Shown here: piece after piece, positions 40,085 to 48,689 of the stretch
How the letters are laid out: each line of letters opens with the position of its first letter
How positions within the stretch are numbered: position 1 is the first letter of the stretch
Notes under the pieces: model-generated
Databases searched by the model: none
What the model saw: the letters and a program-made list of their open reading frames with translations, nothing else
Told to the model about the DNA's origin: nothing
Position numbers and translations under genes: made by a program
Origin: CALROG01 sp943369755
GTDB lineage: Bacteria > Pseudomonadota > Gammaproteobacteria > Burkholderiales > Burkholderiaceae_C
DNA length: 64,000 nt
NCBI GenBank assembly: GCA_943369755.1
Contig: CALROG020000014.1
Location: 28,650-92,649 of the forward strand
Reading direction: 5' to 3'

Positions 40085-41941
40085 CTAGCGGTACAACGCC
40101 TCGATCTGGGGCGCGTATTTCTTTTCGACCAGCTTGCGCTTGAGCTTCATCGTGGGCGTGAGCTCTTCGTCTTCGGCGGTCAGCTGGGTTTCCAGCAAGA
40201 AGAATTTTTTGATTTGCTCGACCCGCGCAAATTTTTTGTTCACGCGGTCAATCTCGGCCTGTATCAGCGCTTGCACCGGGGCGGCCTTGGTCAGTGACGC
40301 ATAGTTGCTGAACGGCACGTCGTGGTCTTGCGCGTACTTCTCGACGTTTTCCTGGTCGATCATGATGATCACCGTGAGGTAAGCGCGTTTGTCGCCAATC
40401 ACCACCGCGTCCGTCACATAAGGCGAGAACTTGAGCTCGTTCTCCAGCTCGCTGGGCGTGATGTTCTTGCCCCCGGCGGTGATGATGATGTCTTTCATGC
40501 GGTCGGTGATTCGGAAGTAGCCGTCCGTGTCTACTTCCCCCACATCGCCGGTGTGCAACCAGCCGTCAGCGTCAATCGTCTCGGCGGTCTTCTCGGGCTG
40601 GTTCAGGTAGCCCATGAACACATTCGGGCCGCGCACGCGGATCTCGCCAGTGTCGGCGTCAATGCGCACCTCGTTGTAGCCTGCTGCGGGGCCGATTGAG
40701 CCCGGCTTCATGCGCGTGGCGGGCACCCCGGTGGCGGCACCGCAGGTTTCTGTCATGCCCCAGACCTCGAGCATGGGCACGCCCAGCGCCAGGTACCACT
40801 TGACAAGTTCGGGCGATATCGGGGCCGCACCCGTCACGCAAAAGCGCGCGCGGTGAATGCCTATGAGTTTGCGCGCGTTGTTCAGCGCCAGCCAGCGTGC
40901 GAGGGTGAACTTGAACTTCAGCAGCCCGCCGACCGGTTGGCCGGCCAGCACTTTCTCTGCGATCTGCGTTCCCACGCCAATGCTCCAGGCATACGCGGCT
41001 TGCTGCAACGGGCCGGCTTCTTTGAGCGCGATCATCACGCCGGAATAAAACTTCTCCCACACCCGAGGCACCGCGGTGAACACGGTGGGCGCAATCTCGC
41101 GCACGTTCTCGGGGACTGTCTCGGGGTTCTCGACAAAGTTCAGTTTGGAGCCGGTGTACATCGCAAAATACTCACCGCCCAGCCGCTCAGCCACATGGCA
41201 AAGCGGCAGGAAGCACATGCGCTCGTCGGTTTCGTCTTGCGAAATCAGCGTGTTGTAGCCACGCACCGTGTACACCAGTCCCTTGTGGCTGTGCATCGCG
41301 CCTTTGGGCTTGCCCGTAGTGCCCGAGGTGTAAATCAGAATCGCCAGTTCGTCCGGGTTGCAGCGCTTCACACGGTGCATCATCTCGTCGGGCTGGCGGT
41401 TGTTGTACTGGCGGCCGAGTTCGCGCAATTGCGCCAGGCTGATCACGCCGGGGTCGTTGAGTTCACGCAGGCCTTCCATGTCGAACACCACGATTTTTTG
41501 CAGACCGGGCAACTGGCCCCTGATCTCCAGCACCTTGTCCAGCTGTTCGTCGTCTTCCACAAACAATATGCGGGTGGCCGAGTCTTCGCACAGGTAATGC
41601 ACCTGAGACGCGGCATCGGTGGGGTAAATGCCGTTGGCCACGCCGCCGCTGCTGAGGATGGCGAGGTCTGTCAGCACCCATTCGACGACCGTGTTTGACA
41701 AGATGGAGGCGGTGTGGCCCGGCGCAAAGCCCAGGCTCATCAGCCCACCGGCAATTTCGCGCACCGCTTCGCCGGTCTGGCTCCAGCTCCAGCTGCGCCA
41801 GATGCCCAGTTCCTTTTGCCGCATCCAGACCTGTGGGCCGCGCTTTTGCACGCCGTTCCAGAACATGGCGGGAATCGTTTCGCCTTCCAGCACACGGCCG
41901 GTTTCGGGTTGGATATGGGAAAGATCCCAGAGGTTGCTCAT
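40085..41941 (-). CDS. AMP-forming long-chain acyl-CoA synthetase (FadD15/COG1022 type)
   Basis: A 618-residue ANL-family ligase. The P-loop motif is ILIYTSGTTGKPKGAMHSH near residue 211; further motifs are EVWGMTETCGAATG, GEIRVRGPNVFMGYLNQPE, WLHTGDVGEVDTDGYFRITDRMKDII and GGKNITPSELE. This long version belongs to the COG1022 group with a C-terminal helical extension (VNKKFARVEQIKKFFLLETQLTAEDEELTPTMKLKRK). It activates a carboxylic acid to its CoA ester with ATP. It sits between livF and the binding protein genes of the branched-chain-type ABC operon, a link that suggests the imported solute is itself CoA-activated on entry. Confidence 0.93.
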   Translation of the reverse strand: MSNLWDLSHIQPETGRVLEGETIPAMFWNGVQKRGPQVWMRQKELGIWRSWSWSQTGEAVREIAGGLMSLGFAPGHTASILSNTVVEWVLTDLAILSSGGVANGIYPTDAASQVHYLCEDSATRILFVEDDEQLDKVLEIRGQLPGLQKIVVFDMEGLRELNDPGVISLAQLRELGRQYNNRQPDEMMHRVKRCNPDELAILIYTSGTTGKPKGAMHSHKGLVYTVRGYNTLISQDETDERMCFLPLCHVAERLGGEYFAMYTGSKLNFVENPETVPENVREIAPTVFTAVPRVWEKFYSGVMIALKEAGPLQQAAYAWSIGVGTQIAEKVLAGQPVGGLLKFKFTLARWLALNNARKLIGIHRARFCVTGAAPISPELVKWYLALGVPMLEVWGMTETCGAATGVPATRMKPGSIGPAAGYNEVRIDADTGEIRVRGPNVFMGYLNQPEKTAETIDADGWLHTGDVGEVDTDGYFRITDRMKDIIITAGGKNITPSELENELKFSPYVTDAVVIGDKRAYLTVIIMIDQENVEKYAQDHDVPFSNYASLTKAAPVQALIQAEIDRVNKKFARVEQIKKFFLLETQLTAEDEELTPTMKLKRKLVEKKYAPQIEALYR

Positions 41942-41954
41942 GTGTCTTTGCCCT

Positions 41955-42752
41955 TCAACGCCAATTTTTCTTCTTCTTCCAGCGTCGTTCGCCGCGCACG
42001 CCTTCTTCCTTCATGCCGAGATAGAACTCCTTGATGTCCTCTTTTTCGCGCAGGCGGGCACAGGTGTCTTCCATCACGATGCGGCCGTTCTCAAGCACAT
42101 AGCCGTAGTCGGAGGCGTTGAGCGCCATGTTGGCGTTTTGCTCCACCAGCAAGATGGTGGTGCCGCGCTCGCGGTTGATGCGCACGACGATCTCGAAAAT
42201 TTCTTTGGTGAGCTTTGGGGAAAGGCCCAGGCTGGGCTCGTCCAGCAGCATCAGGTCGGGCGCGGCCATCAGCGCGCGGCTGATGGCCAGCATCTGTTGC
42301 TGCCCGCCGGACAGCAGGCCCGCGTCCTGGGTGGCGCGCTCCTTGAGGATCGGGAAGTAGCCGTAAACCGCTTCGATGTCGCGTGCCACACCGTCGCTGT
42401 CGGCGCGGGTGTAGGCACCCATCAACAGGTTGTCACGTACCGACAACAAAGGGAACACCTCACGGCCTTCGGGCACATGGCTCAGGCCCTGTTGAACGAT
42501 GAAAGCCGGATCTTTGGCGGTGATGCTTTCGCCCTTGAACTCAATGCTGCCCTTGCGCGGGTCAATGATGCCGCTGATGGTTTTGAGGATGGTGGTTTTG
42601 CCCGCACCGTTGGAGCCCAGCACGGTGGCAATTTCGCCCCGGCGTACCTGCAGGCTGACGCCGCGGATGGCGCGAATCGGGCCATAGGCCGACTCCACAT
42701 TCAGCAGTTTGAGCACCGGCAGGTCGCTCACGGCGGGAGGTACTTGGCTCAT
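41955..42752 (-). CDS. livF: Branched-chain-type ABC transporter ATPase LivF
   Basis: A 265-residue ATPase. Walker A is LGSNGAGKTTIL, the Q-loop is in GLSHVPEGREVFP, the signature is LLSGGQQQMLAISRALM and Walker B is LMLLDEPSLGLSP. It carries a basic C-terminal tail (EEGVRGERRWKKKKNWR) of about 15 residues beyond usual LivF. It overlaps livG by four bases. Paired with LivG it energises the LivH/LivM permease. Confidence 0.95.
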   Translation of the reverse strand: MSQVPPAVSDLPVLKLLNVESAYGPIRAIRGVSLQVRRGEIATVLGSNGAGKTTILKTISGIIDPRKGSIEFKGESITAKDPAFIVQQGLSHVPEGREVFPLLSVRDNLLMGAYTRADSDGVARDIEAVYGYFPILKERATQDAGLLSGGQQQMLAISRALMAAPDLMLLDEPSLGLSPKLTKEIFEIVVRINRERGTTILLVEQNANMALNASDYGYVLENGRIVMEDTCARLREKEDIKEFYLGMKEEGVRGERRWKKKKNWR

Positions 42753-43546
42753 GCCGACCTCCTGAGGGAAGAGACATCATCGACCGAGCCCAGATAGGCC
42801 TCGATCACGCCCGGATCAGACTGAACCTCGCGCGGCGTGCCCATGGCCAACACCTCGCCCTGGTTCATGGCCAGCACCCGGTCAGATACCTTGGAGACCA
42901 GGGACATGTCGTGCTCGACCATCAGCACCGTGATGCCCAGCTCATGCTTGATGTCCTGAATCCAGAAGGCCATGTCATCGGTTTCTTCCACATTGAGGCC
43001 GGATGACGGCTCGTCCAGCAGCAGCAGTTTTGGCTCGGTGCACAGCGCACGCGCCAGCTCCACCACTTTGCGCACGCCGTAGGGCAGGCCGGCCACCATG
43101 GAGTCGCGGTGATGCTGCAAGTCCAGGAACTCAATGACTTTTTCGACCTTTGCGCGCGCCTCGACCTCTGCCTTGCGGGCTTTCGGAGTGAAGAACATTT
43201 GACTGAACAGGCCATTGGTACTGTGAGTGTGGCGACCAATCAACAGGTTGTGCAGCACGGTGGCGTGCTCAAACAGCTCAATGTTCTGGAAAGTGCGGGC
43301 AATGCCCAGTGACGCAATTTTGTGCGGCGGCTGATCGGTTAGCGGCACACCCAGATAGTCAATCGTGCCGGTGGTGGGCGTGTAGATGCGGCTGATCAGG
43401 TTGAACACCGTGGTCTTGCCGGCACCATTCGGGCCGATCAGGGTGAACACCTCGCCAGGCTTCACGTCAAAGCTCACATTGTTGACGGCCAGTACGCCAC
43501 CGAAGCGAACGCTGAGGTTTTTGGCAGAAAGAAGGAGTTCGCTCAT
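42749..43546 (-). CDS. livG: Branched-chain-type ABC transporter ATPase LivG
   Basis: A 265-residue ATPase with Walker A IGPNGAGKTTVFNLI, signature region LPYGVRKVVELARALCTEPKLLLLDEPSSGLN (the LivG-type LxYGxxRxxE signature) and switch-His VEHDMSLVSKVSDRV. The Walker B and switch regions are intact. It starts just after the livM stop and overlaps livF. Function as in the operon: ATP hydrolysis for import of the branched-chain or related acid. Confidence 0.95.
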   Translation of the reverse strand: MSELLLSAKNLSVRFGGVLAVNNVSFDVKPGEVFTLIGPNGAGKTTVFNLISRIYTPTTGTIDYLGVPLTDQPPHKIASLGIARTFQNIELFEHATVLHNLLIGRHTHSTNGLFSQMFFTPKARKAEVEARAKVEKVIEFLDLQHHRDSMVAGLPYGVRKVVELARALCTEPKLLLLDEPSSGLNVEETDDMAFWIQDIKHELGITVLMVEHDMSLVSKVSDRVLAMNQGEVLAMGTPREVQSDPGVIEAYLGSVDDVSSLRRSA

Positions 43547-44623
43547 TTACTTCAGCCTGTCTGACTTTTGAAACGATTTCTGCCGCTTGAACAGGCCCTT
43601 GCGGTAGAACGGAAATAGCTGGAACCAGGTGCGGATCTTGAGCCAGCGGCCGTACAGGCCCATGGGCTCGAACAACACAAAGGCAATCAACACCGCCCCA
43701 TAGACCACGGACTGCAGCCCAGGGGCCTGGCCAATCACGTCGGGCAGGTAGCCCTTGCTCAAGTTGATGAGCTGCGGCATGGAAATCAGGAAAATCGCAC
43801 CCAGGAAGGCGCCATGCACCGAGCCCAGGCCGCCAATTACCACCATCAGCAGCAAGTCAATGGACTGGATGATGTTGAACTGGTCGGGGCTGATGAACTG
43901 CAGCTTGTGGGCATACAGCGCGCCGCCAATGCCCGCCAGCGCGGCTGACAGCGCGAACGACAGCGTTTTGTAGCGGGCCAGATGTATGCCCATGCTTTGC
44001 GCAGAGATCTCGGAGTCGCGGATGGCCACAAAGGCCCGCCCGGTGGACGAACGAAGCAGGTTAAGAATGGCCAGCGTGGACAGCACTGCAATGAACAGGC
44101 ACAGGAAGTAAAAGCCCTCGCCAGAGCTTACTTTCAGGCCGAACAGGTCGGGCGCCTTCACGTGGATACCCGAATTGCCGCCGGTGACAGACTCCCAGCG
44201 CGCCAGCACTTCTTCAACGATAAAGCCGAACGAGAGTGTGGCAATGCCCAGGTAAATGCCCTTGACCCGCAGCGCAGGCAAGCCCACCACAATGCCCACA
44301 GCCGCCGACAGTGTGCCGGCCAGTGCCAGGGCGATCGGGAACGGAACCCCCATGTTGGTAAACACGGCTTGGGTATATGCGCCAACGCCCAGAAACGCCG
44401 CATGGCCGATGGAGAACAGCCCGGTAAACCCGGCCAGCAGCATCAGGCCCAGGCCGACGATGGAATAGATCAGGATGAAGGTGAGCTGTGCCAGCCAGTA
44501 TTCGGCAAAAAGCCACGGTGCCGCCACCAGCAACAGCATCAGCGCGCTGTACCAGAACACATGCCCGCCATGCTTGGCCAGGTTGACGTCCTGGGCGTAA
44601 TCCGTTTTGAAGATAAATCGCAT
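43547..44623 (-). CDS. livM: Branched-chain-type ABC transporter permease LivM
   Basis: A 358-residue permease with about nine predicted helices. Key segments are FILIYSIVGLGLMLLAGFTGLFSIGHAAFLGVGAYTQAV, GVAALPALRVKGIYLGIATLSF-type EAA-like coupling helix and LLLMVVIGGLGSVHGAFLGA. The extended C-terminus (FYRKGLFKRQKSFQKSDRLK) is basic. It is separated from livH by 67 bases that hold a large hairpin (44641-44682), an unusual gap in an otherwise tight operon, and it has its own weak start context at 44623. Confidence 0.94.
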   Translation of the reverse strand: MRFIFKTDYAQDVNLAKHGGHVFWYSALMLLLVAAPWLFAEYWLAQLTFILIYSIVGLGLMLLAGFTGLFSIGHAAFLGVGAYTQAVFTNMGVPFPIALALAGTLSAAVGIVVGLPALRVKGIYLGIATLSFGFIVEEVLARWESVTGGNSGIHVKAPDLFGLKVSSGEGFYFLCLFIAVLSTLAILNLLRSSTGRAFVAIRDSEISAQSMGIHLARYKTLSFALSAALAGIGGALYAHKLQFISPDQFNIIQSIDLLLMVVIGGLGSVHGAFLGAIFLISMPQLINLSKGYLPDVIGQAPGLQSVVYGAVLIAFVLFEPMGLYGRWLKIRTWFQLFPFYRKGLFKRQKSFQKSDRLK

Positions 44624-44640
44624 GTTTCCCTAATCAGTTG

Positions 44641-44682
44641 GGGTCAGAGCACAATTTGCGGTGCAAATTCGTGGTCTGACCC
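44641..44682. repeat. REP-like inverted repeat between livH and livM
   Basis: GGGTCAGAGCACAATTTGC and GCAAATTCGTGGTCTGACCC are near-perfect inverted arms around a three-base centre, 42 bases in all. The GGGTCAGA...TCTGACCC ends match, from memory, widespread proteobacterial palindromic repeats linked to REP-associated transposases. On the liv transcript it would form a strong hairpin between livH and livM and could lower downstream expression or protect the upstream mRNA. Confidence 0.7.
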
Positions 44683-44690
44683 ACAAGACA

Positions 44691-45587
44691 TCAGACTTTC
44701 TTGCGTAGTTTTTCGCCGAACAGGCCGTTGGGTTTGACCATCAGCATGACCAGCACCACGATGTAGGCGGCGGTGTCTTTGAAACCGTTGGGCAGGTAAA
44801 AGCCAGACAGCGATTCGACAATGCCGATGATCAGCCCACCCACAATGGCACCCGGCAGGCTGCCGAAGCCGCCGACCACAGCCGCCGGAAACGCCTTCAG
44901 GCCAATGAAGCCCATATTGGCGTGCACGAAGGTGATGGGGGCCAGCAGCAATCCTGCCACCGCGGCGACGGCCGCTGCCAGGCCCCAGACCAGGCCGTTC
45001 AGGCGCTTGACCGGTATGCCCATGTAATAGGCGGCAAGCTGGTTTTGCGACGAGGCCTGCATCGCAATGCCCACTTTGCTGTAGCGGAACACCGCAAACA
45101 GCACAGCGCAGAGCACTGCCGTGGAAGCGATGACTACCACCTGCTCGATGTTGATGACCAGGGCGCCGATGCCGTTGGCGTCACCGCCCATCTTCCAGAT
45201 CATGTCTTTGTAGGGCACCGGCAGGGTGTGGGTTTCGGTGCCGATGTTGGGGATCATGGTGATAAGCCCGCGCGCCACGTAGCCAATGCCAATGGTCAGC
45301 ATGACGATCGAAAAAGCCGGCTGGCCCAGGATAGGGCGAATCACCACGCGCTCCAGCACCATGCCAAAGACGGCCATGGCGGCAATCGCGCTGATGACCG
45401 CCAGCCAGAACGGAAAGCCCAGCAGGGTCATGCAGGCCAGGCCGCCAAAGGCCCCCAGCATCATCAGCTCGCCCTGGGCAAAGCTCACCGTCTCGGTGGC
45501 TTTGTAGATGAGCACGAAGCCCAGCGCGATCAGCCCGTAGATGCAGCCTTGCGATACGCCGCTGATCAGCAGTTGAAGAACTTGCAC
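44691..45587 (-). CDS. livH: Branched-chain-type ABC transporter permease LivH
   Basis: A 298-residue permease starting at GTG 45587 (MQVLQLLISGVSQGCIYGLIALGFVLIYKATETVSFAQGELMMLGAF), a standard LivH start. The coupling loop appears in GGLILGIVESLSG-like segments, and PAAVVGGFGSLPGAIVGGLIIG is the conserved LivH loop. It is the first gene of the liv operon; the promoter should lie in 45588-45872, a 285-base region shared with the divergent esterase gene in which I see no gene and no clear consensus promoter. An in-frame ATG at 45635 is open but would prefix unconserved residues. Confidence 0.93.
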   Translation of the reverse strand: MQVLQLLISGVSQGCIYGLIALGFVLIYKATETVSFAQGELMMLGAFGGLACMTLLGFPFWLAVISAIAAMAVFGMVLERVVIRPILGQPAFSIVMLTIGIGYVARGLITMIPNIGTETHTLPVPYKDMIWKMGGDANGIGALVINIEQVVVIASTAVLCAVLFAVFRYSKVGIAMQASSQNQLAAYYMGIPVKRLNGLVWGLAAAVAAVAGLLLAPITFVHANMGFIGLKAFPAAVVGGFGSLPGAIVGGLIIGIVESLSGFYLPNGFKDTAAYIVVLVMLMVKPNGLFGEKLRKKV

Positions 45588-45872
45588 TGTCTCTGCCTTT
45601 GGATGTGTGAATGAACTGCCTTGAACAGGGCGCATTTATATCGAAAGGGCTGGCCGCTTGCCATAGGGTAGACCCTCTTAATCTGTCGCTCAACCGACAA
45701 CGCTTGTCCGCGCCCTGACGATGTTTGCACTTGAGGTTTGGCGCAGATACCTTTTGCACCGGACAAGAAAAAAATCAGTAGCAATGAGGCGTGCAGGTGA
45801 GGAAGTTTCCGCCGTGAAGTCCTTGAAGCGGATGCCACGGCGGTCAGCTATCAAATTTAACTGGAGACAACG

Positions 45873-47333
45873 ATGGTAAAGACAATCAAGGGTCAACAAC
45901 TGACCCGGCGTACGTGGGTGGCCGGTGGTGTGGCTGCAGCAGTATCGACCCTGCTGACCGGCTGCGGGGGTGGTGGTGTAGGGCTTGAAGAACCGTCGGA
46001 TGCTTTGATGCCGATGGCGTCAGGCCCAGGATCGGCCGGTTTCACTTCGAACCACAACTACGGCCAAGAAGTTAACGGCGGCTCTGCGATAGCACGCCAA
46101 GTGCTTGACTTATACCGCGGGAACATACCGGCAAGCACCCGGTGCCCGGTCTACATCTATGCGCACTCAAATGGTGAGGGCGTCACCTATCGGACCCAGC
46201 TTCCATCTGATAGCCGGCGCTTGGAGCTGATAAACAATGGCATCGCGGTCATCAGTTGGGAGTCGTGGCAGAACCTGAATGATCAAAACCAAGATGAGGT
46301 CTTGGATGATGCTGATCTGATGTTGCGGTGGGTGATTGAAAAAGGGCCTGCGTTGGGCCTGGACCCTACCCGTATCGTGTTGGGCGGCTCGTCGCGCGGC
46401 ACCTACGCCAGCTGGCGGATCGGGCAGACCCCGGCCAATGCGCAACGCATCCGGGGCATGTTCATGAAAAACGCGCTGCCCGCCTCAGTGCCTCAAACCC
46501 TCTGTGGCACCACCGATGTTCCGAACACCATTGACGACAAGGCCCCTCGCGACTGGGTCACCGCCAGCAGCCCAAGAATCCAGTTCGTTCACCATCCAGC
46601 CAACATCAACGGTGCCTGTACCCCTTATAACGATCGGTTCCACAGTGAGTACAACAGCAGGCCGGTGATGGACGCCTATGCCGAAAAGGGAATCGCATCG
46701 CGCGCATCAAGAATCCTCGATGCGCCGAATGTTGGCGCGATGGACAACTACCTGGTCGCCTTCGTTCTCTCAGCCCTCAGCGCCAGCCCGCCGCCGCCTC
46801 CGCCCACTGGCATCGACTTCTCTGACGATTTCAACAGCGGCTTCAACGCGGCGGACTACACCAGGAACGGCACGTGGGATGTTTCGGGCGGTGCGCTGCG
46901 GCAGATGAGCAATACATCCTATGGATATTGCGCCGCAGGAGAAAGCGCCTGGGCGAACTACACCGTCACTGCGGCACTCATGAGCCTGAATTCACAGTCC
47001 TCGACAGACAATGCGCAGGTCTCACGGGTGGTGGCACGTTTCATCGACGGTAACAACTTCTATGAAGCGTTCATCACCAAGAACGGGCAGTTGACCCTTC
47101 AAACGAAGAAGGGGGGAAATGTGCGAACCATTCAGTCTGTGCAGGTGGGCAGTGTCAACGTTGCCAACTGGAACACGCTGGCGCTGAAATGCAACGGTAA
47201 CCAGTTGACGGTGTCGTTGAATGGCATTGCCCAACCAACCGTTTCTGACTCGGACCACACCGCCGGGAAGGCGGGCGTGAGGTCGTTCGCCTGCGAAACT
47301 CGGGTGGACAATCTCTCGATCATGGGAACTTGA
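45873..47333 (+). CDS. Tat-exported lipoprotein esterase with C-terminal jelly-roll-like module
   Basis: A 486-residue protein. The N-terminus TRRTWVAGGVAAAVSTLLTGC has a twin-arginine pair (TRRTWV) and a lipobox ending at LLTGC, so a Tat-exported lipoprotein is likely. Residues about 60-300 are an alpha/beta hydrolase: VYIYAHSNGEG, ISWESW and the nucleophile elbow GSSRG with S174. A run of prolines (about 307-312) joins a C-terminal domain of about 170 residues (FSDDFNSGFNAADYTRNGTWDVSGGALRQM) resembling LamG/DUF1080-type jelly rolls that bind glycans. The substrate may be a polymer or carbohydrate ester, but is unproven. The gene lies directly before the secreted protease. Confidence 0.8.
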   Translation: MVKTIKGQQLTRRTWVAGGVAAAVSTLLTGCGGGGVGLEEPSDALMPMASGPGSAGFTSNHNYGQEVNGGSAIARQVLDLYRGNIPASTRCPVYIYAHSNGEGVTYRTQLPSDSRRLELINNGIAVISWESWQNLNDQNQDEVLDDADLMLRWVIEKGPALGLDPTRIVLGGSSRGTYASWRIGQTPANAQRIRGMFMKNALPASVPQTLCGTTDVPNTIDDKAPRDWVTASSPRIQFVHHPANINGACTPYNDRFHSEYNSRPVMDAYAEKGIASRASRILDAPNVGAMDNYLVAFVLSALSASPPPPPPTGIDFSDDFNSGFNAADYTRNGTWDVSGGALRQMSNTSYGYCAAGESAWANYTVTAALMSLNSQSSTDNAQVSRVVARFIDGNNFYEAFITKNGQLTLQTKKGGNVRTIQSVQVGSVNVANWNTLALKCNGNQLTVSLNGIAQPTVSDSDHTAGKAGVRSFACETRVDNLSIMGT

Positions 47334-47370
47334 CAGAAATTGAGCGGTACGCCTTTTCGCCGGCGCGAAT

Positions 47371-48687
47371 ATGTATGAAGTAACAACGCGGACTGCAAGA
47401 CCGTTCAGTGCCATCTGCCATACGCAAGTCACGTGGCCAGATGGTTCTTCCAGCACGGGCTCAGGCACTTTGGTGGGCCCGAACGATCTGTTGACTGCGT
47501 TGCACATGGTCTTCAATGCTGGTCGCGGGGGCTGGGCCACGGGCATCGTCGCTACGCCGGGCGCGGACACTGCGCCTTTCTTTGACGACCCGTATGGCTC
47601 GTTTTCCGACCTTGGTTCGTTGAATGGTCGCGTGCTGAACTGGGACGTTGACGGTGATGGTCTGTTGACGTCCGCGGAATCACAAAACGACCTAGCGGTT
47701 GTTGGGTTTCACTCCCGGTTGGGCGATGCGGCTGGCTGGCTCCCTGTGCAGAGCCAGCCAAGTGCCTTCAACGGCCTGATGCTGGGCTACCCGGTTGAAG
47801 GCAGCGGCCTGATGGCGGAAGAGGTCCAGGCCGTTGCATCGAGTCAGTTTGGGGTGTACCGCGTCAACTCGGGTTTGGGCCCGGGTGCCTCGGGCGGGCC
47901 TCTGCTGTTCGAGGCAGATACACAAAGCTATCTGGCGGGGGTTTTGTCGGCCGGTAGCAGCGCTCGAACCAACTCTGTGTATGCGGGGCTGTTTGGGAGC
48001 GAAACTCTCGAATGGCTGTCTACCGCTATCCAGGCCAATGACGTGCTGCTGCTTGCCCCGGCGCGTGTAGTCGGGACGTCAGCCAACGACAGGCTTGCAG
48101 GGAACTCACTGAGCAACGCGGTCGACGGCGGGGAGGGCGTGGACACCTATGTGGTCAATGGAGTGCGTGGCCTCTACACCGTCAACGCATCTGTTGGTGC
48201 GGTGGTGGTCGCTGATGCCGGCGTAGCTCGCGAAGGAACAGATACGCTCGTCAATGTTGAGCGATTGCAGTTCAACGACATTTCCTTGGCGTTGGACATA
48301 GGCGGAAGCGCCGGGTTTGTCGTCAAGTTGCTTGGGGCCGTGTTGGGGCCTGCGAGCGTGGCAAATCGGGTAGTAGTGGGTACAGGTTTGGCACTTACAG
48401 ACGCTGGGATGGCCGCTGTTGACCTCGCCCAGCTTGCGCTGGAAGCAATGCTGGGGAGCCGGGCGCGTGATGCGGCATCAGTGGTCAAACTGTTGTTCAA
48501 CAACCTCACGGGCGCGGCACCCAACAGCGACCAGTTGGCGTTCTACACGGGTGCGCTGCAGTCAGGGCAATGGACGCCTGCAACGCTTTGCCTGCTGGCT
48601 GCCGATGAGCCCGTCAATCAATTTAACGTTGGACTCGTCGGTTTGGCGAATACAGGTGTCGAGTTCCAGCCTTTTGCTATGGGTTGA
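47371..48687 (+). CDS. Secreted trypsin-like serine protease with RTX-like and C-terminal secretion module
   Basis: A 438-residue protein without a signal peptide. The chymotrypsin-fold domain covers about 10-225 with triad H45 in LLTALHMV, D107 in SQNDLAVVGF and S174 in PGASGGPLLF. Between H and D a canonical EF-hand loop occurs (D92, D94, D96, G97, T100, E103; DVDGDGLLTSAE), so calcium may be needed. It is followed by an RTX-like GTSANDRLAGN...GGEGVDTYVV and a C-terminal module (about 285-438) running LVNVERLQFNDISLALD to NTGVEF. That module matches the end of the FG-GAP protein at 5647. The lack of a signal peptide together with this tail indicates type I secretion; the exporter is not in the window. 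Confidence 0.88.
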   Translation: MYEVTTRTARPFSAICHTQVTWPDGSSSTGSGTLVGPNDLLTALHMVFNAGRGGWATGIVATPGADTAPFFDDPYGSFSDLGSLNGRVLNWDVDGDGLLTSAESQNDLAVVGFHSRLGDAAGWLPVQSQPSAFNGLMLGYPVEGSGLMAEEVQAVASSQFGVYRVNSGLGPGASGGPLLFEADTQSYLAGVLSAGSSARTNSVYAGLFGSETLEWLSTAIQANDVLLLAPARVVGTSANDRLAGNSLSNAVDGGEGVDTYVVNGVRGLYTVNASVGAVVVADAGVAREGTDTLVNVERLQFNDISLALDIGGSAGFVVKLLGAVLGPASVANRVVVGTGLALTDAGMAAVDLAQLALEAMLGSRARDAASVVKLLFNNLTGAAPNSDQLAFYTGALQSGQWTPATLCLLAADEPVNQFNVGLVGLANTGVEFQPFAMG

Positions 48688-48689
48688 GG

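Noticed and set aside
45845..45866. Possible head of the interspersed repeat before the esterase gene (CAGCTATCAAATTTAA)
   Set aside because: The right arm of the palindrome and the GCGGGCTACAGG tail are missing, so the match is too short to count as a copy.
45588..45872. Minus-strand open frames upstream of livH
   Set aside because: They would run through the promoter region of two divergent genes and show no conserved motif; I see no gene in this gap.
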